From assembly GCA_001600455.1 (NCBI GenBank), contig BCKC01000001.1, positions 4,552,441 through 4,616,440 on the forward strand: a stretch of 64,000 nucleotides of DNA. The letters are read 5' to 3'. Source of the stretch: Endocalyx cinctus (lineage: Eukaryota; Ascomycota; Sordariomycetes; Amphisphaeriales; Apiosporaceae). Position 1 is the stretch's first letter. Every line of letters begins with the position of its first letter. Shown here piece after piece: positions 22,003-33,260 of this stretch. The translations under genes were made by a program, and so were the position numbers. The notes under the pieces are model-generated. The model was not told the origin of the DNA. It worked only from the letters and a program-made list of their open reading frames with translations, and did no database searches.

Positions 22003-25000
22003 TCAGGAGGCTGTACTAGGCCCGTTTCTATTCCAGTTCTCTGATCGGGCTCGGAAACCGCCACGACTACGATGAGAAGCAGATCGACCAGAGGAAGGGC
22101 CAGAAGAAGGTTCGCCCGACTCTGACGTACCGTCTCTTCCACCTCGCTGATTACCTCGAGTTACTCGTCTGGAAGAACTGCCACGAGGACCAGAACGTCG
22201 AGGGTCGCTATTGGATCTGCTGTTGTTCATTGTCGGAGCATTGACCGTCTTAGGTTCTGCCATGCCTGGAGCCGATATGCGAATCACAGTTTTGCCATTG
22301 GAAAAGTCAGGTGGGAATTTTATTTCTTCAGCGCCCCAGGGGTCGACTCTGAGCTTGAGTGGCGTCGGGTTCCAGTTAGGCGTCGCCGGCTGCCAAGCTG
22401 CCTCAGGCGCTCTGGTAGGTAGACGAACTGGGGGAAGTGAACCCATCTCTTGCTCACCAAAGCATTCTTCGGCCATTTCCTTGCTAGTGAAGAAGAATCC
22501 GTTCGACGTCGTCGTAGAGGTGGGAGATGAAAGGCTGGGAAGTGACACAGTCGTAGAATCGTTATATTCGTATGCCGTTTTGCTAGATGAATCCACCGCG
22601 ATAGACTTGGCCGGAGAGATCGGCTTCTTCCCCATCAGACTGTTTATCTTATCCTGCCAATTCTCTTGAGATGCAATCTCGTGTGGTTTCTGGGTAACAC
22701 CACCATAACCTACGCCTCTGCTCACAGGTCGCAAGGTACTTGTGTTCTGACCTGGCAGGGGTGCTCTGTGTGGTGCGGGCGTAGCAGCCGCGGCCGCAAA
22801 TGAGATTGGTGTCGGTTTAGAAGGAGGTGCGATAGGTCCGGGGCCGCCAGAATGACCCGAGGATTGAGCCGACGGGGGAAGCTTCACTCTCGGCTTCTGA
22901 GGAGGGAGAGCAACATGTGGACGGGTGGCATCACCATCATATACAGGGTGACCCTGAGCAGTGGGGGGTGGAGGAGTGGGCGATTTCGGACGTGCCTCAT
23001 GTGCTACGGAGACATCTGGTTGGTATGAATCTCTGTTCTTAGGATAGAATCGTGATTCCCCTCGGATCTGTGGGGTATGGCCATGAGCGGAGGAATTGGA
23101 AGGACCTGTGGGTGGGTGTTGCATCGGCTCAGATGAGTGCGTATTAAATCTAGCGTCCTGGGATGAAATCCGATTCGTCTGGTTCGTAGCACCGTCGAGA
23201 GACGCGTTTATAGATCGTGGCGCGGCAGCTACACCACTACCAATCATACTCTTATTCTTATTAACCACCTCTTTTCGCTTTCCATCACTGTCAAGTTCTA
23301 CGGCACGCCAATCATCCACCATTTGAGGGGCTGTGTCGCCCATGTTTTCCATGCGCGTCTTGTGCTCTAACATTCGTTTTCGGTCATCTTCCTCGAGGTT
23401 GAAATCCTTCCATGGGTTGACGGCTGATGGCTTTTGCTGACTCTGTGGTCCAGGGAGAGATCGCCCACCAGGAGGACCGATCGGGGCAAGTCGGTTACCT
23501 GCCAGTTCGGAAGGTCGCTGTGAACCATGAGAAGTGGCGGTACGGGGAGGACCAATCGGGGTAGGACGATGCGGCATGGTAGAGGGCATCTGGGTAGGAT
23601 GCGCGTCGGGCATGGATCCGATATCAGCATTGAACGTACCGTTTCCTAGGGACCGGTCATTGCCCGGGGCCGCCCAAACATTTCTCGGGTTATTTCTTGG
23701 ACCCGAGCTCCAGGATGTTTCCGGCCAAGAAGGGCCAGATTGTGGGTGCTGAGTGGTAGGAGACCGAGTGCTTGAGCCACGCGCTTGATTATATGAAGGT
23801 CTCGTATTCCCATTTATCCTGGCATTGTGATCTGTATTCGCGTGGGACGCCTCGGAAGCTCCAGCAGTTACGGAAGCAGTATGCTCAGCCTGTACGTCAT
23901 GTCTAGAAGGAAGGGGCCTGGTTGCAACGAATTCATCCGGCTCCGCAGAGGCTTTCTCAGGAGACTTGGCGGCAAGCGATGCTGGGATATCGGTTCTTTG
24001 TAAGGACGCCGGTGCCGAATCTTTAGCCCCATCTTTCTTGGAGCTCTTACGTTCCGGTGCCGGTCCCAAAGCCTTCAGTTTTTCGGCGATACGGGCCTTC
24101 TTCGCTTCCTCCTCTCGAGCCTCTTCCTCTACTCTTCTTCTGATGGCTTCCTGTCGTCTTTGCAACATGAATTTTTTCTGCTCCTCCTCCATCTCTCGGG
24201 AAGGCATATCAGAAGTCATCTGGCCATGGTGAGGTCCCATATGATGTTGGCCAGGAGGGGGCCGAGGCTGATACGGTTGAGAAGGGCCTCGTGAGAAAGG
24301 TAAACTATTAGCCGGAGAGATTGGTCTGGCAGAAATGGGGCTCTGGACCGGGCCAGGCATGGGGGAAGGGTGTTGCATATGGTGCGAGGCCATATCTGAC
24401 GGAGGACCCATGTCAAATGGTTTCCCACCCATCCTCGTGCCGAACTGGGCAAAGTTGCCACTTCCACCGCTAACGTTAGACGAGCCACGACGACGACCGT
24501 AAGGGGGTTCTTGAGCAGTGCTTCGGCTGGTCTGGAACGCCGCCGATGGCTCAGCAGGGCCAAGGTGATCATGCGGAGGTCGTTGCAAGACTGCCGGTCG
24601 GGAACTTCTACGATCAGAGACAGGTTCATAGCGTCCAGAATGAGAGTTGTATAGCTCCTTGTTCGAATGCGCATAGTTATCACGCCAGGAAGTCCTACTG
24701 AAATCATCCGCCGCAATTTCCTTCGCCGGAGGTGGGGGTGTCGCGCTCTTGGTGCTCGATGCATCACGAAGGCTATATCGGGAAGGAGGCACTTGGCCGG
24801 GGAGATCCATTACAACAGGAGAAACTTTATCGACGGGAGGCAAAGTTGCCCACGGTGATTTGGCGGGGGTCGGGGGTGCAGGCGGTTTCGCGACCAACGT
24901 AGGCTTCTCAGCGGCACCTTTGAGGACGAGGCCTCTGCCCGACGGTAATCCGCCCGGCTTGATGGAAGGCGAAATCGCGGTAACAGGAAGCGGCGCAGGC

Positions 25001-26154
25001 GACTTAGGTTTCTGAGTGACTGGTTCCTTGACGATAGACGCAGGTGCAGGTCGAGGGCTCGGAGCAACTTCATCGGCCTGCGGCAATGTGATTTGAGTAC
25101 CATCACCCCATGTTATAGTTTCGGGTGCCCACTCCTCATCGTCGTCTATATCAGCCCAGTTTGATTGGCCCTTAGCATCTTCAGGTCCCAATCGGCCGGC
25201 CATGTGAATACCCTTGGCAACTAATTCTTCGTCGGATAATTTTTTAGGTTCCGTAGGTGGAGGAGCTATGAATAACAGGTTAGACTCTACGTCGGTTGAC
25301 CGAATACAAAGCGATCTATGTTTTGATCTGTGTTTTGAGTAAATACGATGTTGAATCCACTTACGTCGATTGCGATTCCAGACCGTACTCGGATCTGGCG
25401 CAGCAGATATTCCATTAGCAGCCAGAGTTTTAGATGAACCGCCCAAGTTGCTACCAGACTTAGCAACTAATTTCAAGCGTGAGGCCGAGGAAGAAGCAGT
25501 AGGTTGAGGTGTATTGGAGGCAGAGCTAGGGGTAGAATCGGATCGTAGATTTGAGTTTGTCGCGCCTTTAGAAGCTAAGAATGTGCGATTCACCGACACC
25601 GACTTGAAGCTCTGGGGCTTCTTCACTGCAGAAGAAGTGCGGCCATGGCCTTTTTCACCGGCGGTTTTCAAAAGGTCGTTCTTAGATGCTTCAGTATCCG
25701 AGCCACTGACACTCGCTTCAGCTGAATTGACCAACTCATCGACAATCTCGGTTATTTGTCTATGCGCAATCTCGTCGGAGGCTCCGTTTAGCGTAACATT
25801 TGGTTCGGCATTTTGTGAATGGGAAAGAGTAGACTGAGCGAAGGACATCGAGAATACTGAAGTTAGTAGATGCGACATAATCCCCCATCGATACGCGAGT
25901 AGTTTTATCTATAAGAGAAAATCATCTCTTCAAAGGGAAGGTGAGGGGGGGGGAAGAAGAGAAAATAAAGATATGAAAGGAATAGAGAGGAGAAGGTTAA
26001 AATATGAGAAGTGAAACTTTGGCTCAAAGGCTTAACACGAAGAGAGAGAGAAAAAAAAAAAGAAAGAAACAATAAAAAAAATCACACTCACAAGTGAAGG
26101 ATTGCTGGCAGATACATCTACACGTTTCTCAGCAGTGGCCTCAGTAGCCATCAT
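22003..26154 (-). CDS. Large intrinsically disordered protein with Arg/Gly-rich C-terminus, function unknown
   Basis: Three exons, 26154-26092, 25833-25365 and 25265-22003, give 1264 residues. Intron 1 (258 bp, GTGAGT...CTCAG) joins the start MMATEATAEKRVDVSASNPSL to STLSHSQNAEP. Intron 2 (99 bp, GTAAGT, CTAAC branch site, CATAG) is stop-free and a multiple of three. The protein is rich in P, S, Q and G, with one conserved-looking acidic/Trp block (SNWADIDDDEEWAPETITWGDG). It has a charged coiled-coil-like segment of E/K/R (EEEQKKFMLQRRQEAIRRR) and a C-terminal RRVTRGNQRGGRDG stretch. RG-rich tails suggest RNA binding. I do not recognise a catalytic domain or a named homologue. The double ATG at 26154/26149 leaves the start uncertain by one residue. 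Confidence 0.8.
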
Positions 26155-28127
26155 CCACTGTAAAGATTTATTTTATGACGCACGATTTTCGGAAAGGGAT
26201 TCGAAAATTACTTGATCGATCGCGTTGGGTATATGTTGTTGTGATGTTGTTTTTGGTAGAAGATGTAATTGATCGAAGTGGTGGTTTAAAGTTTAAGGCT
26301 GACAAAGTAATTAAGTCAGATCCGTCGTCGAAGATGTATCGGACCAAGGCGGTTTTTTTTTTTTTTTTTTGGTTTGCGTTGCCTACTAAATAGGTACTCT
26401 ATCAGGTACAACACTAGCCAATACTATACCTATTAAGTACTACAATATAGCGTACTTAGAGGTGCACCGTAGCAATGTACTGGGGTGTTTTATTAATGTC
26501 AGTAAGGTTTTTTTTTTTTTTTTTTAAAAAGGTAAATCGGTAAATCGGGGGTTGGTAATACACGTGCGTGTACCTTAGCTTTATTTAACAATATTTTAGT
26601 AACACGGTAATGTGTTTAAAAAAAAAAAAAAATACTAAAGATGTGAGGAAACAGGATACAAAAAAAAGTACTTACCTTTGTGTTTCTGTTCTCGAGAGTG
26701 TATCGAGAGTGAATGAGAATAACGTACAGTATAGGAAAGGAAAAAAAAAAGTGAATGGAACAATACCTGAGCAGCAATAAGAAAAGAACAAATTAACTAA
26801 CAAACAAGAGGACAGTAAAATGTCAGTCAGGTGAGGCCTTGATGATAGCTAGCTGTAAAGAATTATCCATGGATGTGCAGGTACCGAATTCTTGGTCACG
26901 CCGGAAAGGAAAAGTGGGGATGAGAACACGAAGTTGACTACCTAGGTACCTACCTAAGGTAGAAGATATATGGAGAGTAGCGTGATGAACTGGGAGGCTG
27001 AATGTTGAAGGGGAGAGTCATAGCTAGGTACTTACTTACGTAGACCTTTATTTTTTTATTTTTTTATTATCTCTATTATCTTTATCATTATTATTTTTGC
27101 TATTGCTGGGAATGAAAAAGTTGACCGATAGCCAGCTGAGAGAAGAACGGCCAGCTGTGAAACAGTGAATAAACATAATGAATTAGGTACTTTAGTATTG
27201 ACTTAAAGTACCTAAGCGGCTACGTTGCTAGGTTAGGTACCTTTGGTAGGCGATAAGTAGGCAAGTACCTAACCTAGGTAGAAAATTGTATAGCACTACG
27301 CTACAAGCAAGCAAGCTGGCAAGTTCCCAGGTACTTAAGCAAACAAACAAACAAGCAAATAAATGAATATAAATACATAAATAAATACTTTACAGAGCTC
27401 CCAAACTTATTTACATCTACACTTTAAGAAGTATGCACTACATCAACCTAGAGTTATGGAGGGACTTAGTTAAGAAACATGACATCAGGTTTAACAATAA
27501 CCATTTAAAGAGAAACTATTGAGGCTATACTCAGAGATATCATATTATTTTAAACTTATCATATCAAACCTGGGTTTACCCAATCTGTATATATGCATTT
27601 TGAAGTTTTGAAGTGATGCCTTTGTTATTTCTCCTTTTCTTATTCTTCTTCCTCTTCTTCCTCTTTGTATTCTTTGCCTTTCTCTACTCCAATATACAAG
27701 CTAAAAGGATAGTATTAACCAATGTGTTATATACTTTTAACACAACAGACATGGCAAAAGTGATATATCACTGGAACCATCCAATAGGACAGCTAGACGT
27801 GCATTATTTAATGCGTATCTAGTGGTCAAAACATGGTGTCTTAGGATTGCTATTAATATGCACTGGGGAATTCAATTAAATATCGTAAAGTGAGAGGGGA
27901 AAAAAAAAAAAAGCTGGGAGACAAATAAGATTTGGATTTGGAGAAATAGCGAATGGAAGAAAACTTCTCTTCTTTTTCTTACTATTTTCTAGTACACTGC
28001 GGCGGCTCCGTAAAGAGAGCTAAGGCCATCTATTTTATGTACAATGCGCGCAAACGACTCCCTCCCTCGCGACGTCCAATTTTCCTGGAAACTCACATCC
28101 TATCTTTCCTGAAGAGAGACAACCAGT
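26155..28127. other. 2-kb AT-rich intergenic / long leader region
   Basis: Contains many homopolymer runs (T20 at ~26350, T18 at ~26511, A14 at ~26617) and repeated short TACCTAGGTA-like palindromes (e.g. 26940-26965, 27225-27285). It probably includes the long 5' leader of the disordered-protein gene. No family-supported exon was found. Confidence 0.5.
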
Positions 28128-28964
28128 TTAATGGGGGTTGTTCTTGTGGTGGCCTTTAGAAGGATATGAATTAGTAACATGTACGCTTCACAGTACTATA
28201 TATATATGACATAACCAAGAAGAAAAAAAAAAGGGCCATGATGAAGAAAACAAAACTTACGCAAGTGGTAGTAATAAGTCATCGGATAACCGACAGCCAA
28301 AACGAGGCAGATGGCGTGAATGATAGCTATTATTTATTGTTTTAGTTCCTGCAATAGATAATTCCTGAATACCATCCCATAGAACGAGAAGTAGGAGGAA
28401 TATAGCAAACATACGCATAGCGGTAGGGTTCTTTCCGAAATGCTTAGCCTGGTAACGACCAAGAATACCGGTAGGCTTGACCTCGGGAGCTGGGCCACGA
28501 GGGAGTTTCTCGTAGAAGTTGATAACACGCTTCATACGGACGGCGTCGGGGGCGGTGCCGATAATCTGTGTTTACCGTCGTCAATAAAGGGCAATTTTGT
28601 TAATTCGCTCATTCCTTTTCATTCCATCTCGGTCACTGTACGTGATTCGGCGTCGTCATCTTTCAATTCGCTCGCCATCTCTTTACACTTGCAAAGCATG
28701 ACATCTAATCAGATTGTAGAGAATTCCTCATTCTTTCCCTCCAATCAAATTTGACCGCAACAAAATCACAGTATCATTCGGGATCGTCTAGACGACATAT
28801 ATACGGATGGTGATATACTGAAGGGGAAAACGTACATTAGGCGAGGCGACCTAAAATAATCACAAAGAATTAGTAAAAATTATCCAATTAATCTTATGAA
28901 GTCTTCAAGAACAAACCTTAGGAGGGATGAGGGTCGAGAGACCCCGGCGAGTGATGAAGCTCAT
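28128..28964 (-). CDS. ATP17: Mitochondrial ATP synthase subunit f (ATP17-like)
   Basis: Five exons: 28964-28917, 28850-28836 (15 nt), 28565-28415, 28326-28261 and 28153-28128 (26 nt). They encode 101 residues of the F1Fo ATP synthase f subunit, an inner-membrane component of the Fo stalk and dimer interface. Joined motifs match the fungal family: MSFITRRGLSTLIPPK, VASPN from the micro-exon, then DAVRMKRVINFYEKLPRG, GILGRYQAKHFGKNPTAM, a transmembrane segment IIHAICLVLAVGYPMTYYYHL and the tail RHHKNNPH. All introns are GT-AG (GTTTGT, GTACGT, GTATGT and GTAAGT donors). Continuous ORFs cover only part of this gene and run into introns at both ends. Confidence 0.9.
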
Positions 28965-29360
28965 TTTTGTTTTCGGGGAGGAGATAAATACGAAGTCAAA
29001 TAATCTCAAGTAGACCTCAATTGCATCAAACTGAATTGATACGAAATTGAGGAATCGATGATAATTGTGTTGTTTGACGGGGAAAAAAGATTCAATTAAA
29101 GGCAAAGTTAGCAAGGTAGTTGGAATTGTGCAACAAATCTCTCTCTCTGTTCTATCCGAGGAGGCTACGCTAGGCTATATACAGTTTAGTGTGAATATTT
29201 CTCTTCATCAACCAATGATAATATTTCAATTCCATAAGACCCGCTTTTGAGGACTTAGAGCGTCCCAGGACCTCTCGCAGTTACTGTGTAATTGAAACCT
29301 CAAATCACTCTTTCGTAGAATTGGCGCGGATAAACAACAAAAACCGCAACACCTGAAGGC
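28965..29360. promoter_or_regulatory. Divergent promoter, ATP synthase f / complex I subunit
   Basis: 396 bp separate two divergent genes for mitochondrial respiratory-chain proteins. Shared regulation is plausible. No exon is seen. Confidence 0.5.
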
Positions 29361-30246
29361 ATGGCTTCTTCTCTACGCACTCATGCGGTAGCCGCTAGGC
29401 TACTGCGAGCATCTTCGCAGCGAACCCCTACGACAATTCTCAACGCCTCACAACGACGATTCGTATCATCCGACGACGGCAACTCTACTTCTCTGACCCC
29501 CGAACAGGTCAAGAATCCCAATGCTCCCGACTATGGCGTTCATATCGACAAGGCTACCTCGTACGTGTTTCTTTTTTAATATGAATTCAATTAAATTCGA
29601 CTCATTATAAGAACGGGAGGGGGAAAACACCCATTTTCTACAAACCAGATAATGGCGGGGAGAGAGAAAGAGACTCCTTGAGAGAGAAAAAAAAAAAAAA
29701 AAGAGGAAAGAAAAAGTAAGACTCTGGATTTAACAAAATAATTTAATAATTTTAGGACCTACACTCCCGTCCCCAAGCGCGTGATGGACGGTAGTGAAGA
29801 CACCGAGATCACACCCGCAGCCGTATTATCAGGAGCTCCGATCGAGTTACAAGCACGAACCGTGAGGTTAGTTCAAGTTCCAGGCACCCCATAATCATCA
29901 AAAGCCCTCTTTTCTCTAACAAGAAAAAAAAAACAGGATCTACCAGCCGAGCAAACCAGCGACTCAGTCAGGTAAATGGGGTGCGCATCATTGGAGGATG
30001 GACTGGGACATTTTGAGTAAAGGTCACCGGTGGGAGAACCCTCTAATGGGCTGGCAGTCTTCAGGAGACTTCATGCAGGGAACCAGAATTGAGTTCAAGA
30101 GCAAGGAGGATGCTATCCGGTTCGCCGAGAAACAAGGGTATGAATACTTCGTTCAGGAGCCTAACGAGCGTTCTTTCGCCCCCAAAGCCTACGCCAACAA
30201 CTTCTTGTACTCGCCCAAGAAGCTCAAGCATATCCGCGCGAAATAG
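29361..30246 (+). CDS. NADH:ubiquinone oxidoreductase NDUFS4-type (21/18 kDa) subunit
   Basis: Exons 29361-29560, 29756-29866 and 29937-30246 give 206 residues. This is an accessory subunit of mitochondrial complex I needed for assembly and stability of the NADH-binding arm. The first ~35 residues are R/S/A-rich with no acidic residue, a mitochondrial presequence. The mature part has the family motifs [29 protein letters not shown] and KGHRWENPLMGWQSSGD, then FKSKEDAIRFAEKQGYEY and the C-terminal PKAYANNFLYSPKKLKHIRAK. Introns are 195 bp (GTACGT) and 70 bp (GTTAGT); both joins restore conserved residues. Confidence 0.95.
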
Positions 30247-30941
30247 ACGTTTCTTAGATTTTGTTCTTTCCTCAGAAGACAGGCGGCGTTCACGCATAGT
30301 GAAAACATGGAGAAGTAAAACAAGAATTTGTACATATACTTGGTATTGGTATCTTATGGGAGAAGAATTTTGCTGAACCCACGGTTGGCAATAAATAAAT
30401 TCCCTTGTGAAGCTCAGTTCCACCTTCGTTGTTTACGCATGATCCTGTATCGTGCAGCGAATGCTGATAGGGATATTTACTCCTCCGATATTTAACGCCC
30501 GTATGGTTATCCGACCATCTTCCATCGCCTAACGCCGTATTCATCTAGTTTGATGTGTAAATCCAAGTTCAAAGGATATTTCCTCAGTTCCAAAACGCCT
30601 GCTGTATTTCAAGCCCTTTATTCCCCCCATGGTAATCAAACATAAACCTATAATGTGTAGTCCTAATTGACCACTTGTCCACCGGGAAAAAACAAAGCCG
30701 GCACGCCTCAAAATCAAACCCAACACTATACAGACAACCTTGATCATCACCGGTATCTTTGGTGAAGAGAGGATTCTCGTTACTTCATCATATCATGTAT
30801 CGGCCTCCATTTGTCTTTTCAGACCTGTGCCTGTCCTTAAAACAGGTTTCGGAGCCTACGTGACTCATTCAACAGTAGAGCATATCGCGTGCGAATGGAA
30901 TCTTCGCCGAAATAATTTTAGTGGTGAGAAGCCAGGCCATG
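30247..30941. other. 3'-3' intergenic region
   Basis: Convergent spacer between NDUFS4 and GID8. No exon is supported; the plus-strand open frame at 30740-31162 overlaps GID8 antisense and is not credible. Confidence 0.5.
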
Positions 30942-32253
30942 TTACGTCATTATCATGGGCTCGTGACCATTTTGGTTCTGGCCATCACCGTCTTCGGTGT
31001 CTAGGCCCAGGTCAATACGCGCCGGCAAATCTTTCTTTTCTTTGCGTGCGACATCTTCGCTCCAGGCCCGCATCTGCACCAGTTGGCGGATGGCGGCTTC
31101 CTTGCGCTGGTACTGTCTCTCAAGAATCTGCTTGTTCACCTCGTCGGCTACCTCCCGTCTGAGACTCGGCTGTAGAAGCTCTGCTAGCGAAGGGGGGAAC
31201 GAATCCGTTGGCTCGAAGACGAGTAATGACATGGTCCTTTCTAAGGCTTCCAGCCATTTCGGATTCGCAGCTGCTCGCGGACCAAGATTGTCTTGCGCAA
31301 ATTTCAAAGCCGCGGCAATATCACGGGTTGGACTTGAATTGCTAGCTCGGATGAGCTCAACAAGCTGTAGGCGCAAAAGAGCAAAATGGAGGTCTTCATT
31401 GTGTTCGAGAATCTGTTCCTATATATTAGCCGCGCTCATATAATACTAAGGTACAAGACTAAGGAGACCAGTTACGAAAGCTCATAATAAAAGTGGTTGT
31501 TTCTCATCAACGATCCGAAGATCATATGAGTGGTGCATGTAAAACTCGTGTTCTAATCATAGCAGGGAAGCAAGTAGGGTGAGGTATATAGGTAGATACA
31601 TACCATAGGGTCTAGCTCATTCAGAGCGTGTATTGCCTTATCAATATCACCCTTGTGTATGAAAGACTGTATTTGTTGTCTGACTTGAATAGCAGAGGTG
31701 GGTTGTTGAGGCTGGAGATTTGCTTCGGTCGAGAACTTAGCAGCAGCATTTGGATAGCCAGCCACGGTGAGATAGTCTAGTATCAGCGCGTTTATATCAC
31801 TGGTACAAGTTGTCAGCGACTTGACTACATTTCGATGCATTGAATGTAGAGAATAGAAAATGCGTAGCGTAAATTCAGAGGTGTAGGATATACATAAATG
31901 ATCTCCGCATGTAGTTCTCAGAGAGATTCCCATTGATTATTTGTTACATCATATATATACGCGCGACGACATAAATAGTTAAGAAAAAGGTGGGTGAGAA
32001 AAATACGAACCTTTTAGGCGTCTTCACCTCCTCGACTTGCCGGGTGAAGGCATGCTTCATAGGTGTTGCCGTTGATGTTGATGATGTCTGAATTTAAATT
32101 TGGGTTAGCAAAAGTAATAAACGAAATGCCTCAATCAAGAGAAATAAATCTTACCATCCTGCGATCACGTAAAATATCGGTGATATATTGTGCGTGACGT
32201 CTCACGAGGCGAAGCTGGTCCTCAAATTCTTGAAGTGCATCCGATGAGGACAT
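30942..32253 (-). CDS. GID8: GID/CTLH E3 ligase complex subunit GID8
   Basis: Four exons, 32253-32155, 32087-32011, 31799-31604 and 31412-30942, give 280 residues. Gid8 is a scaffold of the GID ubiquitin ligase that targets gluconeogenic enzymes. After a charged N-terminus of ~58 residues comes the LisH motif SDINALILDYLTVAGYPNAA (about 60-90). The CTLH region (QQIQSFIHKGDIDKAIHALNELDP) and the CRA region (LEALERTMSLLVFEPTDSFPPSLAELLQP) follow. Introns are 67, 211 and 191 bp. The last acceptor has two AGs 6 nt apart (TATAG/GAACAG); the downstream one fits the branch-site distance and family better. The N-terminal exons match little and are called from splice signals and frame. Confidence 0.88.
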
Positions 32254-33260
32254 GAGATGTTGGTTAGAATCTAGAGAATCTACTTATATAAATTCAAACG
32301 TGACAGATAGGAAATAAAGTATTACGAGAGAGAGAGTAGCATAACATTTCTCTCTTTCGGAAAGGAGGAAAGGATTTTTTAGAGTTGGTTTCCCCTCAAG
32401 GCTGAAGGTGAAGATTGAAGAAAAATAGAAAGAAGGAGGAAGGTTTTGCAGTTCGGTGCGGAATAAATTTGACGTCTGCTACCTTATCGATCTAGACCAA
32501 CCTAGGCTAGCTGGCTAGTTTCTACGTACTGTGTAATGTTCACGTCTTACAGTATGATAGTACAGTGTTAATATCAATACAACTAACTAATATGTAACTG
32601 ATATGTATTATGTAATACCAGTTTTTTTATCTTTTTTTCTTCTTTTATTCTTTTTTTTTTTTATCAGGGCTTAATAGTCTATTGTAGAATGGTATGAAGC
32701 TAAATCATTAACTACCTAGGTAGGTAATTATACCCATTTACAGAGTATCCGTTGAGCTCTTACGTTACTTTAATGAACTGTTGAATCCATTACTATAGCG
32801 CATTACCTACCTACTACAGTACGTACAAGGTTAAGTATTTAGGTACCTAGGTACTTACTGTAGATAGCAGGTGGTACTCATGTTAGATCATCTCCTTAAC
32901 CTAAGTAGAAATAAGTCGACGGTAATGCATACCATCCTTATAAATTTCTACATGTCCTCATTCACCTTGGTATATATATAGACCAGATTTTGTTATAGAA
33001 TAGTTTACCATTTATTTCCACATCCTACCTCGGAAACTATATATCCTACCTAAACTAGAATTTGATATTCATCTTTTTTTTTCTCGTCTCGGCCAAATTT
33101 GTCTTCAAAACATCAAGACGAATCCACATTTATAGCGAGTCACGCGATACCTTCCACCTCTTTTCGTTCACTTTGCTATAGCTGCGGACCTTCTTCTCAC
33201 CGTCCAGACAATATTTCCTATAGTTTTCGTCCTATAGATCGCCAGGTTGGATAGGAAGCT
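32254..33260. promoter_or_regulatory. Divergent promoter region, GID8 / uridine kinase
   Basis: About 1 kb of AT-rich sequence with TACCTAGGTA-type palindromes at ~32714 and ~32843-32853 and a pyrimidine-rich stretch before the kinase start. No exon is seen. Confidence 0.5.

Noticed and set aside
22211..25837. Several 70-183-codon frames on both strands within the disordered-protein gene
   Set aside because: Low-complexity P/S/Q-rich sequence yields chance open frames; only the main frame is spliced consistently.
30740..31443. Plus-strand open frames of 140-148 codons opposite GID8
   Set aside because: Antisense shadows of the conserved GID8 exon.
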